DNA from: UBA5704 sp036264355
Lineage (GTDB): Bacteria; Acidobacteriota; Thermoanaerobaculia; Multivoradales; UBA5704
NCBI GenBank assembly: GCA_036264355.1
Contig: DATARD010000050.1
Span: 50,497 to 114,496, forward strand
Direction: 5' to 3'
Length of the DNA: 64,000 nt
Position numbers and translations under genes: made by a program. Below the pieces are notes generated by a model. The model saw only the letters and a list, made by a program, of their open reading frames with translations, made no database searches and was not told where the DNA came from. Shown one piece after another: positions 1 to 25,513 of the stretch (within the stretch, counting starts at the first letter, position 1; each line of letters starts with the position of its first letter).

Positions 1-15572
<15,572 letters not shown>

Positions 15573-15576
<4 letters not shown>

Positions 15577-16781
15577 ACGACCGAGGCCTCCGCGGCTCCC
15601 GGCGCGCCGCCGGGCGTCTCGGCCATCGCCAGCACCACCGCGCCGGTGATCTCGGCAAGGCGGGCGGGCTCGATCTCGATCTCCACCGCCACCTCGCCGG
15701 CCGCCACCAGCACGGTCCGGTGCTCGAACAGCTCGCCGCCGAGGAGGACCGGGATGTCGCCGATGCCGATCGGCGACACGCCGCCCGGCGAGAAGCCGAG
15801 GTGCGCCTCGAGCTCGGTCAAGCCGGCCAGCTCCAGGCGGCGGCAGCCGAGATGGCGCGCCATCTGCGCCAGGTCGACCCGCTGCGGCACCGGGCAGACG
15901 ATCACCGCGTAGCCGCCGTCGTCGCGGCGCACGAAGAGAGACTTGGTGATCCGCCGCAGGTCGTAGCCCAGGGCCTGCGCGAAGTCGCGCGGGCTGTGGA
16001 TGGGAACCGGCTGGTCGGCATGGCGGTGCACCTTGACCGGCACCCGCCGGGCGTCGAGGACGGCGCGCACCCGCGGATGCACGATCTCCAGGTCCTCCGG
16101 GCGCCCGAACGGGATGCCGAACCGCTCCGCCGCCTGCCGCACGTCGTCGCGCAGGTGGGCCGGCACGCTGTCGCGGAAACGCGAGAGATAGGTCGCGACC
16201 AGCTCGCGGTCCTCGCGCAGGAAGGCGAAGTCGGTGGGCACCATGTTGCGGATCACCAGCATCGGCACCGGGCTCCGCAACGGCCGGAAGTCGGGGTTCC
16301 ACAGACCCGCCTTCTTCGGCGGCCCGGCATGGAACTCGCCGATCATCAGCCCCTTTTCCACATAGAACGGCTTGAGGCTCTCCTGGGTGCCTTCGATCAA
16401 CGCCGGCACGTCCTCCTGCCGCAGGTCGGGGAAGAGGACGAGGATGGTCTTGAAGGCGACGTCCGGCCCTTCCTGCGGCGCGATGGCGAGGAAGCGGTCG
16501 CGGTAGCGCACCAGCGTCCGCTCGATCGCCGGCCGGTCGAGCTCGCGGTCCCGGCAGACGGTCAGGAAAAAGAGGCCCTTTTTCATCGCCACCTGGACGA
16601 AGGGGCAGACCGGTCCTTCCCGCCCCAGCTCGGGGTGCGGCCGGCAGAGGTACTCTTCGGCCCACGCCACGATGCGGCGCAACGGGTCCACGCTGCCGGC
16701 GATCCTCTCCGGAGGGGTCTCCAGGAGGAGATCGGGCAGCTCGACGAGAAACAGGTCGGGGTCTTCTTGCCAGCTCAACAT
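15573..16781 (-). CDS. DUF6875-like domain fused to YbaK/ProRS-type editing domain, embedded in the NRPS operon
   Basis: A 402-residue protein. Residues ~1-200 contain the WAxxYLxRPHPxLGRxGPVCPF pattern that I associate with DUF6875, a domain often seen beside NRPS genes and of unknown function. Residues ~235-385 match the YbaK/aminoacyl-tRNA deacylase fold: ITKSLFVRR near 279 supplies the conserved lysine, and FSPGGVSPIG near 330 is the family's glycine-rich motif. In known relatives this domain hydrolyses misacylated tRNA (for example Ala-tRNAPro or Cys-tRNAPro). Here it lies between two NRPS genes, 38 bp after one and overlapping the next by ATGA, so a role in that pathway is likely. Proofreading of aminoacyl thioesters or aminoacyl-tRNA, or self-protection, are inferences. 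The ATG start has GAGGTG about 5 bases upstream. The domain assignment is firm for YbaK and moderate for DUF6875. Confidence 0.9.
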
Positions 16782-16819
16782 CTGTCACCTCGCTCCACGG
16801 TCTTGATGGTTCAGCGTTC

Positions 16820-19800
16820 TCACGGTGCGACTCCCTGCGCCGCCGGAGCCTCTGCCTCGACGGCCGCTTCACCCTCCTCATCGCCTCCATCCCCTTCATC
16901 GTCCTCATCGCCTTCATCGGGCAGGCCGGCGAGCAGCTCGGCGACGCGCTCCACCCGCGCCCGCTGCGCCGGGTCCGCGGTCAGCCCCTCCGCCAGGCCG
17001 GCCACGGTCGGCCGCCGGAACAGGGCCCGCAGCGACACCTCGGCGCGGAGCACTTGGACGACGCGCGAGATCAACCGCGTCGCCAGCAGGGAATGCCCGC
17101 CCAGGGCGAAGAAGTCGTCGTGGATGCCGACCGTCTCGAGGTCGAGCACCTCGGCCCAGAGATCGGCCAGCACCGCTTCGAGCGGCGTGCGCGGCAGGGC
17201 GAAGCTGTCGTCCCGCCGCGCCTCGGGCAGGGGCAGGGCGGCACGGTCCACCTTGCCGTTCGGCGACAGCGGCAGGGCGGCGAGGACGACGAAAGCCGAT
17301 GGGATCATGTGCTCGGGCAAGCGCTCGGCCAGGAAGGCGCGCAGCCCGGCGGAGCCGGCGCCCTCGGTGCCATCGGTGCCGTCCGCGAACACCACATAGG
17401 CCACGAGACGCTTGCCGCCGCCGCCCTCGCGCGCCACGACCACGCTCTCGCGCACCGCCGGGTGCATGCCGAGCGCGGTCTCGATCTCTCCCGGCTCAAT
17501 GCGGAAGCCGCGGATCTTCACCTGCTGGTCGCGGCGTCCGAGGAATTCCAGGATCCCGCCGGGAAGCCAACGGGCGAGGTCGCCGGTGCGGTAGAGGCGC
17601 GCGCCCGGCTGCGGCGCGAAAGGATCGGGGACGAAGCGCTCGGCGGTCAGCGCCGGACGGCCGAAGTAGCCGCGCGCCAGCCCGTCGCCGCCGGTGAGCA
17701 GCTCGCCGGGAACGCCCTGCGGCAGCAGGCCCAGGCCGGCGTCCACCACTACCAAGCTGGTGCCGGCGATCGGCCGGCCGATCGGCACCGAGGCGCCGAG
17801 CGAGGCGGGGCCGCGCAGCGCGTGGCAGGCGGTGAAGGTGGTGTTCTCCGTCGGCCCGTAGCCGTTGATGAACGTGCCGTCGAGCACCGCGAGCGTCCGC
17901 TCGACGTGGGGCACCGACAGCACGTCGCCGCCGGCGATGAGCTGGCGCACGCCGCGCAGGCTGTCGAGCTGCTCGTCGACCATCAGATGAAAGAGGCCGG
18001 CGGTCAGCCAGAGGAAGCTGACCCGGTGCCGGCAGAGCACCGCGCCCAGCTCCTCCAGCGACAGCCGGCCCGCCGGCGGCAACACCAGCCGCGCGCCGTT
18101 GAGCAGCGGCCCCCAGACTTCCAGCGTCGAGAGATCGAAGGAGACCGGCGCGTACTGCAGGAAGACCTGCTCCGGCGAAAAGTCGGCGAAGCTCGTGCCG
18201 CGCACCAGGCGCACCACGGCGCGGTGCGGCACGCCGACGCCTTTCGGCCGCCCTGTGGAGCCGGAGGTGAAGAGGATGTAGGCGAGGCTCCCCGGCAGGC
18301 CGGCCGGCGCGGGGTTGTCGAAGTCGGCGAAATCGTCGAGGTCGTCGAGGTCGAGATGGACCTCGCGCGCTCTCAGGGCCGGCAGCTCGGCGAGCGCCGT
18401 CCGGGTGCCCACCAGGATGGACAGCCCCGCGTCCTCCGTCATGAACGCCAGACGCTCCGCGGGATAGGCGGGATCGAGCGGGACGTACGCGCCGCCCGCC
18501 TTGAGGATGCCGAGCAGCCCGGCGATCAGCGCGGGAGAGCGTTCCGCGCAGAGGCCCACCGGCCGGTCCGTGCCGACTCCCAGGCGGCGCAGGTGATGCG
18601 CCAATCGGTTGGCGCGGCGGTTCAGCTCGCCATAGGTGACCGTGCCCTCGTCGGTCACCAGGGCCACGGCCGCGGGATGGGCGGCAGAGCGCTCCTCGAA
18701 CAGCTCGTGGATGCGGCGCTCACAGGAGACGGTATTCTCCACCCGTCCCCACTCGGCCAGCAGTTGGCCGCGCTCGGCGGCGCGCAGCAGAGGCAGCTCG
18801 CTCACCGCGGCCCCGGGGTCCGCCACCGCGCCCTCCAGCAGCACCAGGAGGTGGTCCACGAAACGGCGGCCGGTGGCCGCCTCGAACCGCTCGGCGTCGG
18901 CTTCGAGCGCCAATTCGATGGCGTCGATCGCCCCTTCGCGATCGGCGCGTTCCTCGACGAACAGCGTCAGGTCGAACTTCGCGGTGCCGGTGTCGACGTC
19001 AAGGCGTTCCGTCTCCACGCCGGGCCACACCGGCGGCGTGAACGGCGGATTGCCGGCCAGGACGACCTCGAAGAGCGGGTTGCGCCCCTCCTCGCGCGGC
19101 GGGCGGAGGGCTTCCACCAGGCGCTCGAAGGAGACGTCCTGGTGATCGTAGGCGGCGAGCGCCGCGCTGCGCACCCGCGCGAGGAGAGCGCGGACGGCCG
19201 GACGGCCGGACAGGTCGGCCGGGACCGGCAGCATGTGGACGAAGAAGCCGGCCAGGTCCTCGAGCTCCGGCCGGTTGCGGCCGGCGACCGGCGAGCCGAT
19301 GACGAAGCGCTCGCGCCCCGTCATCCGGAACAGGAGCGCCTCCAGCCCGGCGCGGAGCACCATCTGCAAGGTCACCGCCTCGCGGGTCGCGAGATCGCGC
19401 AGCGCCTCCGCGAGCGCCGGCGGAGCCACAGCTCGCAGTGTCGTACCGTAATGGCTACGGACCGGCAGCAGCGGCCGGTCGGCGGGGACCTCGAGCGGGG
19501 TGAGCAGCTCGCCGGTGAGCCACTCCCGCCAGAAAGCGATCTGGGGATCGATCCAGCCGCCGGCGGCGCAGCGCTGCTGCCAGACCGCGAAGTCGGCATA
19601 GGTCAGCCGCGGCGCGCTCCATTCGCCCCACATCGGCTCGCCGCCGGCCCGCCGCGCGGCATGGCAGGCGGCCAGGTCGCGGTGCAGCACGCCCATCGAC
19701 CAGCCGTCCGCCACCGCGTGGTGGACGGTGAGGACGAAGAGGTGCTCGCGCTCTCCGGTGCGCAGGAGCAAGGCGCGCACCAGCGGTCCCTGCTCCAGGT

Positions 19801-22800
19801 CGAACGGCAGGCGCACCTCGGCGGCGATCCTCGCCGCGGCAGCTTCGGGGGACGAGCGCAGGTCGGCCACCGCCAGCTCCAGGCGCAGCTCGGCGGCGAT
19901 CACCTGGCAGGGCAGGCCGTCCTCTCCCAGGTGTAGCGTGGTACGCAGCGCCGGGTGGCGGCGCACCAGGTCTTGCACCGCCAGAGCCAGGGCTCCCGCA
20001 TCGAGCTCGCCGCGCAGACGCAGCGCGGAGGGGATGTTGTAGACCCCGCTCTGCGCCTCCAGCCGGCTGAGGAACCAGAGGCCGTGCTGGGTGAGGGACA
20101 AGGGGATCGGACCGCCGGGACCGGCCGCGGTGAGCGGTGGCAGGCGGACGGCGGCATCCCCGGTATCCGCGGCATGGGCGGCAGCACGCGCCGCCTCGAC
20201 CCGCGCGGCCAGCCCGGCCACCGTCGGGCTCTCGAACAGGCTGCGCAGCGGCAGCTCGACGCCGAAGACGGCTTGCAACCGCGACAGCACCTGCGCCGCC
20301 AGCAGGGAGTGGCCGCCGAGGGCGAAGAAGTCGTCCCGCGGACCCACCGAGCGGCGCCCGAGGACCTGGCGCCAGATGCCGAGGAGGAGATCGCGGATCT
20401 CGTCCCCGGATGCCGGCGCGGCCGTCTCCCGGGTCGTCTCCGCCGTGCGCTCCGGCACGGGGAGGGCCTGGCGGTCGATCTTGCCGTTGGCGGTCAACGG
20501 CAGGGCGGCCAGGCGCACGACGTCCGCCGGCACCAGGGCCGCCGGCAGGCGCTCGCGCAGGAAAGCCCGCACCGCCGCGCCGTCCGGCGCCTCCTCCGGC
20601 GCCACCCAGGCGACGAGCGCGCCGCGCAGCGCCAGCACCGCCGCCTGGCGCACGCCGGGGCACTGCGCGAGGCAGGCTTCGATCTCGCCCAGCTCGATGC
20701 GGACGCCGCGGATCTTCACCTGCCGGTCGCGGCGCCCGAGGAACTGCAAGCCGCCATCCTCTTCAGCACCACGCCAACGCGCCAGGTCGCCGGTGCGGTA
20801 CAGCCGGGCGCCGGGCTCGTTTGAGAACGGATCGGGCACGAAGCGGTCGGCGGTGAGGTCCGGCCGTCCCAGATAGCCGCGGGCGAGGCCGGCGCCGCCG
20901 AGGAGGATCTCCCCTGCCGTCCCCGCGGGCACCAGGTGACCCCGCGCGTCGACCAGGTAGACGCGGACGTTGTCGATCGGCCCGCCGATCGACGGCGGCA
21001 GGCCGCGCTCCCCGCCCGCCGGCACCGCCGCGCAGGTGGCGACGACGCTGTTTTCGGACGGACCGTAGTGGTTGACCAGCGCAAACGGCTTGCCGGCGGG
21101 CGGCGGCGCGTGCAGCACGTCGCCGCCGGTGAGCAGGGTGCGCAGCCGCAAGCCTTCGGGCACCGCCTCGCCGAGCGCCGCCTCGGCGAGCGGCGTGGGC
21201 AGGAAGGCGACGTCGATCTCCTCGGCGGCGAGCCATTCCAGCAGCCGTGCCGGCGCCAGGCGGACGGCCTCGGGAGCGAGCGCCACCCGGGCGCCGGAGG
21301 CCAGGGCCGGCCACAGCTCCCACACCGCGGCGTCGAACGACAGCCCCGCCAGCGAGCTGACGCGGTCCCGGGGGCCGGCGCCATGGACCCGCCGGTGCCA
21401 GGCCACCAGGTTGGAAAGCCCGGCATGGCGCACCGCCACCCCTTTCGGCTCGCCGGTGGATCCCGAGGTGTAGATGACGTAGGCCAACCCCTCGGGATCT
21501 CCGGAAGACTCCAGACCGGCGGCCAGCCCGCCGCTCTCCGGGGAATGGCCGTCGTCGAGGCACAGAACCGGAACGGCAACGCCGGGCAGGCGCGTGAGCA
21601 GGCGCTCCTGGGCCAGCAGCACACCGGCCCGGGAGTCGGTCACCAGGAAACCCAGGCGTTCCGGCGGCAGCTCCGGATCGAGCGGCAGGAAGGCGCCGCC
21701 GGCGAGCAGAGCCCCGAGCTGCCCGGCGACCATGTCGACCGACCGCTCGGCGAGGACCGCCACCAGCTTTTCGGGGCCGGCGCCCATCCGGCGCAACCGC
21801 CGGGCTAGGTCGCACGCGCGGCCGTACAGCTCGCGGTAGGTGACCACCGACTCCCCGTCGACCACCGCGATGCTCTCCGGCGCCGCCGCCGCCACCGCCG
21901 CGACCTGGGCGTGGACCGGCCGCCGGTCGCCGGCGGTCTCGGTGCGGTTGCGGTCCACCAGCAGGCGCCGCCGCTCGTCTTCGGCGAGGATCGGCAGCTC
22001 GGCGACCGGGCGGTCCGGCGCCGCGGTGAAGGCGGTCACCAGCCGCGCGAAGCGCCCGGCCAGCGCCGCCACCGTTGCAGGCGCGAAGAGGTCCGCGTTG
22101 GCCTCCAGCGCGCCGCGCAGGGAGCCGTCCGCCGCCGCCGTCAGATAGAGGGTCAGATCGAATTTGGCCGTGCCGGTCTCGACCTCCACCCGGCGCGCCG
22201 CCAGATCGGGCAGGGAACGCTCCGCGGTCTCCTCCTCCACGGCGAGCACCGCCTGCACCAGGGGAGGGCGGCCGGCTCCCCGCTCGGCGTGGAGAGCCTC
22301 GACCAGGCGGTCGAAAGGGACGTCCTGGTCGGCATAGGCGTCCAGCGCCTCCTCGCGCACCCGCCGGAGCAGCGCGCGGCCGGTGGGGTCGCCCGCGAGG
22401 TCGGCCCGCAGCGGCACGAGGTTGACGAAGAATCCGATCAATCCGGCGAGGTCGGGGTGCGGACGGCCGGCGGCCGGCGTGCCGACGGCGAAGCTCTCCT
22501 GGCCGGTGACGCGGGAGAGCAGGGCCGCGAACACGGCCAGGCAGGCCATGAAGAGCGTCGCTCCCTCGGCGCCGGCGAGCCGGCGGAGCGCCGCCGCCGC
22601 CGCGGGCTCGACGGTGAGCCGGCGGGTGATCCCGCGCCAGGTCGGCACCGCCGGGCGCGGCCGGTCGGCCGGCAGGTCGAGCTCCGGCGTCCCCGCGGCG
22701 AAGCGCCGGCGCCGGCGTTCCAGCGCCGCATCCAGGCCGCCGCCGGCCAGCCGCTCGAGCTGCCAGCCGGCGTAATCGGCGTACTGCACCGGCAGCGGCG

Positions 22801-25156
22801 GCAGGTCTGGTCTCCCCTCTCCCGGCGGGGGCGTGGCGTAGGCGGCCGCGAGATCGCGGAAGAGCACGTCCAGCGACCAGCCGTCGGCCGCCACGTGATG
22901 GAGGACGAGGACGAGCAGGTGATCCTCCGCCGCCAGGCGGAAGAGCGCCGCGCGCAGCAGCGGCGGCCTGCCGAGATCGAACGGCGCGCGCGCCGCCAGC
23001 TCGGCGCCGGCCAGGGCCGCCGCCTCGCGCGCCGCGGCCGGCAGGTGCCGCAGGTCGGCGAGCGGCAGCGGCAGCTCGGCGCAGCCGGCGATCACCTGCA
23101 CGGGCGCGTGGTCGCGCACGGCAAAGCCGGTGCGCAGCACTGCATGGCGGGCGACCACGGCGGTGAGAGCGCCGGCTAGGGCCGCGCGGTCGAGCGGACC
23201 GCACAGGCGCACCGCCTCGGGAATGTTGTAGAGCGGGCTCTCCGGCGCCAGCCGGTCGAGGAGCCAGAGGCGGCGCTGCGCATCGGAGAGCGGCAGGCCG
23301 CCCTGCCGTGGCACCGCGCTGATCGGCGACATCGGCGATGTCGGCGACATTTGCGGCATGGGCGGCGATGAGGCGGCGCGGCGGTCCCGCGCCAGGTCCT
23401 CCACCAGGCCGGCCCACGCCGCCACGGTGGGCGCGCCGAGGCAGGCATGGAAAGGGAGATCGATGCCGTGGCGCGCGGCGAGCCGCGAGGCGGCCTGCGC
23501 CGCGAGGAGGGAGTGGCCGCCGATCTCCAGGAACCGGTCGCCGCGCCCCACCGGCGCCGCGCCGGTCAGCTCCTCCCAGAGCGCCGCGATCTCCGCTTCG
23601 AGCGGCGTGCGCGGCGCTGCGTAGGGCATCGACTCTCCTGACCGTCCCGCCGGCGCCGGCAGCGCGGCGCGGTCGATCTTGCCGTTGGGCAGCCGCGGCA
23701 GGGACGGCAGCACCACCAGAAAGGAAGGCACCATGTGGGCCGGCAGCCGGTCGCGCAGATACCGGCGCAGGTCAGCCGCGGCCAGCTCGCGGCCCGGCAC
23801 CGGCTCGACCCAGGCGACCAGCCGGCGGTCGCCGTCCTCCCCGGTCTCTCCCTCGCGCAACGCCGCGGCGGCATCGCCGGCGCCGGGATGCGCGGCCAGC
23901 ACGGCCTCGATCTCCCCCAGCTCGACGCGGAAACCGCGGATCTTGACCTGCTGGTCGGCGCGGCCGAGGTATTCGATCTCGCCGCCGGGCGCGCGGCGGA
24001 CCAGGTCGCCGGTGCGATACAGCCGCGAGCCCGGACGCCCGGACAATGAATCCGGGACGAACCGCTCGGCGGTCAGCTCCGGACGGCCCAGGTAGCCGCG
24101 CGCCAGCCCCGCGCCGCCGAGGAACAGCTCGCCGGTCGCGCCGTCCTGCACCGGCTCGCCGTCCGCGCCGAGCACCCACGCCTCCGTGCCCGTGATCGGC
24201 TCGCCGATGGCCGGCGGCCGGTCGCCCTCCCGCGGCACCAGCGCGCCGGTCGAGTAGGTCGTATCCTCGGAAGGTCCATAGAGGTTGTAGAGGCGCTCGG
24301 CGCCGGCGGCGTAGACCGCCCGCGCCAGGCGAGACCGCAGCGGCTCGCCCGCCAGGTTGACCGTGCGCACCGCGGCCGGCAGACGGCCGGCCCGCAGCAG
24401 CTCCGCCATCGCCGAGGGCACGGTGTTGACCAGCGTCACCCCTGCCGCCCCGGGCAGCCGCGGCAGCTCCAGGGCGTCGCGGGCCAGCACCACCCGCCCG
24501 CCGGCGCTCAGCGGCGCGAAGATCTCGAACACCGAGAGGTCGAAGCAGAACGAGGTCGACGCGAGGACGCCGGACAGCTCCTCCGGCGTGAACCAGGCCA
24601 GCGCCCAGCGCAGGAAGGCCACGGCGCTCCGGTGCTCGATCGCCACCCCCTTGGCCCGCCCGGTCGAGCCCGAGGTGAAGATGACGTAGGCCAGGTTGCC
24701 GCTCCCGGCCGGCGACGGCGGCTCGGCGCCGGACGCGCGGGCGATCTCCCCGGCCTCGGTGTCGAGACAGACCGGCGTCACCCCGCCGAGCCCCAGCCCC
24801 GCCCAGAGATCCTGCCGCGTGACCGCCCAGCGGGCTCCCGAATCCTCCAGCATGGCGGCGAGGCGTGGCCGCGGATACAGCGGATCGAGAGGAACGTAGG
24901 CGCCGCCCGCTTGCAGGATGCCGAGCATCCCGGTCACCGCGTCGGCCGTGCGGTCCAGGCAGAGGCCGACCCGGGACTCCGGCTCCACTCCCATCCGCCG
25001 CAGATGCCGGGCGAGGCAATTCGCCCGCCGCCACAGCTCACCATAGGTCACGTCCACCGCTCCGTCGGTCATCGCGACCGCATCCGGACACCGCTCCACC
25101 TGGGCGCTGAAAAAGCCCTGGAGGCGGTCAACAGAAGGGTGCGGGGCTCGGCTCAC
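16820..25156 (-). CDS. Non-ribosomal peptide synthetase, A-T-C-A-T-C-A-T (NRPS-1, initiating)
   Basis: A 2778-residue first enzyme of the operon. It starts directly with an adenylation domain, as loading modules do: A1 ~20-520 (FTSGSTGRAKG ~160), T1 GGHSLLAAQ ~549. Then C2 (HHVAADGWS ~755), A2 (YTSGSTGEPKG ~1229), T2 ~1615, C3 (HHAVADGWS ~1812), A3 (FTSGSTGRPKG ~2297) and T3 GGHSLLATR ~2688. Codes by alignment: A1 DLFTNALTYK (one change from an alanine code I know, DLFNNALTYK), A2 DAWLLGHVVK (Leu-like), A3 DLLWIGGTFK (Val-like). No epimerisation domain follows any module. The last ~32 residues are strongly acidic (14 Asp/Glu), plausibly a docking tail. The start chosen is the GTG at 25156, which has GAGGAG 10 bases upstream and opens 13 residues before the first conserved A-domain helix. 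A GTG at 25204 would add 16 low-quality residues. Confidence 0.95.
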   Translation of the reverse strand: MSRAPHPSVDRLQGFFSAQVERCPDAVAMTDGAVDVTYGELWRRANCLARHLRRMGVEPESRVGLCLDRTADAVTGMLGILQAGGAYVPLDPLYPRPRLAAMLEDSGARWAVTRQDLWAGLGLGGVTPVCLDTEAGEIARASGAEPPSPAGSGNLAYVIFTSGSTGRAKGVAIEHRSAVAFLRWALAWFTPEELSGVLASTSFCFDLSVFEIFAPLSAGGRVVLARDALELPRLPGAAGVTLVNTVPSAMAELLRAGRLPAAVRTVNLAGEPLRSRLARAVYAAGAERLYNLYGPSEDTTYSTGALVPREGDRPPAIGEPITGTEAWVLGADGEPVQDGATGELFLGGAGLARGYLGRPELTAERFVPDSLSGRPGSRLYRTGDLVRRAPGGEIEYLGRADQQVKIRGFRVELGEIEAVLAAHPGAGDAAAALREGETGEDGDRRLVAWVEPVPGRELAAADLRRYLRDRLPAHMVPSFLVVLPSLPRLPNGKIDRAALPAPAGRSGESMPYAAPRTPLEAEIAALWEELTGAAPVGRGDRFLEIGGHSLLAAQAASRLAARHGIDLPFHACLGAPTVAAWAGLVEDLARDRRAASSPPMPQMSPTSPMSPISAVPRQGGLPLSDAQRRLWLLDRLAPESPLYNIPEAVRLCGPLDRAALAGALTAVVARHAVLRTGFAVRDHAPVQVIAGCAELPLPLADLRHLPAAAREAAALAGAELAARAPFDLGRPPLLRAALFRLAAEDHLLVLVLHHVAADGWSLDVLFRDLAAAYATPPPGEGRPDLPPLPVQYADYAGWQLERLAGGGLDAALERRRRRFAAGTPELDLPADRPRPAVPTWRGITRRLTVEPAAAAALRRLAGAEGATLFMACLAVFAALLSRVTGQESFAVGTPAAGRPHPDLAGLIGFFVNLVPLRADLAGDPTGRALLRRVREEALDAYADQDVPFDRLVEALHAERGAGRPPLVQAVLAVEEETAERSLPDLAARRVEVETGTAKFDLTLYLTAAADGSLRGALEANADLFAPATVAALAGRFARLVTAFTAAPDRPVAELPILAEDERRRLLVDRNRTETAGDRRPVHAQVAAVAAAAPESIAVVDGESVVTYRELYGRACDLARRLRRMGAGPEKLVAVLAERSVDMVAGQLGALLAGGAFLPLDPELPPERLGFLVTDSRAGVLLAQERLLTRLPGVAVPVLCLDDGHSPESGGLAAGLESSGDPEGLAYVIYTSGSTGEPKGVAVRHAGLSNLVAWHRRVHGAGPRDRVSSLAGLSFDAAVWELWPALASGARVALAPEAVRLAPARLLEWLAAEEIDVAFLPTPLAEAALGEAVPEGLRLRTLLTGGDVLHAPPPAGKPFALVNHYGPSENSVVATCAAVPAGGERGLPPSIGGPIDNVRVYLVDARGHLVPAGTAGEILLGGAGLARGYLGRPDLTADRFVPDPFSNEPGARLYRTGDLARWRGAEEDGGLQFLGRRDRQVKIRGVRIELGEIEACLAQCPGVRQAAVLALRGALVAWVAPEEAPDGAAVRAFLRERLPAALVPADVVRLAALPLTANGKIDRQALPVPERTAETTRETAAPASGDEIRDLLLGIWRQVLGRRSVGPRDDFFALGGHSLLAAQVLSRLQAVFGVELPLRSLFESPTVAGLAARVEAARAAAHAADTGDAAVRLPPLTAAGPGGPIPLSLTQHGLWFLSRLEAQSGVYNIPSALRLRGELDAGALALAVQDLVRRHPALRTTLHLGEDGLPCQVIAAELRLELAVADLRSSPEAAAARIAAEVRLPFDLEQGPLVRALLLRTGEREHLFVLTVHHAVADGWSMGVLHRDLAACHAARRAGGEPMWGEWSAPRLTYADFAVWQQRCAAGGWIDPQIAFWREWLTGELLTPLEVPADRPLLPVRSHYGTTLRAVAPPALAEALRDLATREAVTLQMVLRAGLEALLFRMTGRERFVIGSPVAGRNRPELEDLAGFFVHMLPVPADLSGRPAVRALLARVRSAALAAYDHQDVSFERLVEALRPPREEGRNPLFEVVLAGNPPFTPPVWPGVETERLDVDTGTAKFDLTLFVEERADREGAIDAIELALEADAERFEAATGRRFVDHLLVLLEGAVADPGAAVSELPLLRAAERGQLLAEWGRVENTVSCERRIHELFEERSAAHPAAVALVTDEGTVTYGELNRRANRLAHHLRRLGVGTDRPVGLCAERSPALIAGLLGILKAGGAYVPLDPAYPAERLAFMTEDAGLSILVGTRTALAELPALRAREVHLDLDDLDDFADFDNPAPAGLPGSLAYILFTSGSTGRPKGVGVPHRAVVRLVRGTSFADFSPEQVFLQYAPVSFDLSTLEVWGPLLNGARLVLPPAGRLSLEELGAVLCRHRVSFLWLTAGLFHLMVDEQLDSLRGVRQLIAGGDVLSVPHVERTLAVLDGTFINGYGPTENTTFTACHALRGPASLGASVPIGRPIAGTSLVVVDAGLGLLPQGVPGELLTGGDGLARGYFGRPALTAERFVPDPFAPQPGARLYRTGDLARWLPGGILEFLGRRDQQVKIRGFRIEPGEIETALGMHPAVRESVVVAREGGGGKRLVAYVVFADGTDGTEGAGSAGLRAFLAERLPEHMIPSAFVVLAALPLSPNGKVDRAALPLPEARRDDSFALPRTPLEAVLADLWAEVLDLETVGIHDDFFALGGHSLLATRLISRVVQVLRAEVSLRALFRRPTVAGLAEGLTADPAQRARVERVAELLAGLPDEGDEDDEGDGGDEEGEAAVEAEAPAAQGVAP

Positions 25157-25513
25157 GTTCGTTGGTCTCCTCACTCGTCTCGCCCGATCCCAGGAGAGGG
25201 GCACGCGGCTACATCCCTCTCTGTGCGTCTCGGCACCAAATACGAGACAACCAATGTGTGACTATTGTGAAACGCCGAAGTCTTTTCTCTCCCAAACGGT
25301 CCTCTCTGGCGAATCCCCTCACTTGCAGAAATACAACGCGGCCCTGTTAAGCAAGCGCCGTTCCAGCGCCGCATCGGCAGGGGCTCGACAGCCTGTCAGA
25401 CCGGGCGACCGTCCTGCAGGGAGAACAGGGGGTGTCCAATCCGAAGGTCATTTCATCGTTCGCCGCACTGCGGTTTGACTCCCTCCGGAGGTCTTCATAG
25501 GATTCCCCGTGAA
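25157..25513. other. Divergent intergenic region ahead of the NRPS operon
   Basis: A 357-bp gap between the NRPS operon (leftwards) and a secreted protein gene (rightwards), with visibly lower GC around 25225-25345. It must contain the operon promoter and probably the promoter for the rightward gene. I see no convincing paired -35/-10 hexamers, operator palindrome or riboswitch-like structure by eye. Confidence 0.5.

Noticed and set aside
15577..16917. In-frame N-terminal extension of NRPS-2 by ~447 codons
   Set aside because: It would overlap the whole YbaK-domain gene, which has its own ribosome binding site and motifs. The C domain starts just after the ATG at 15576, which is in ATGA overlap.
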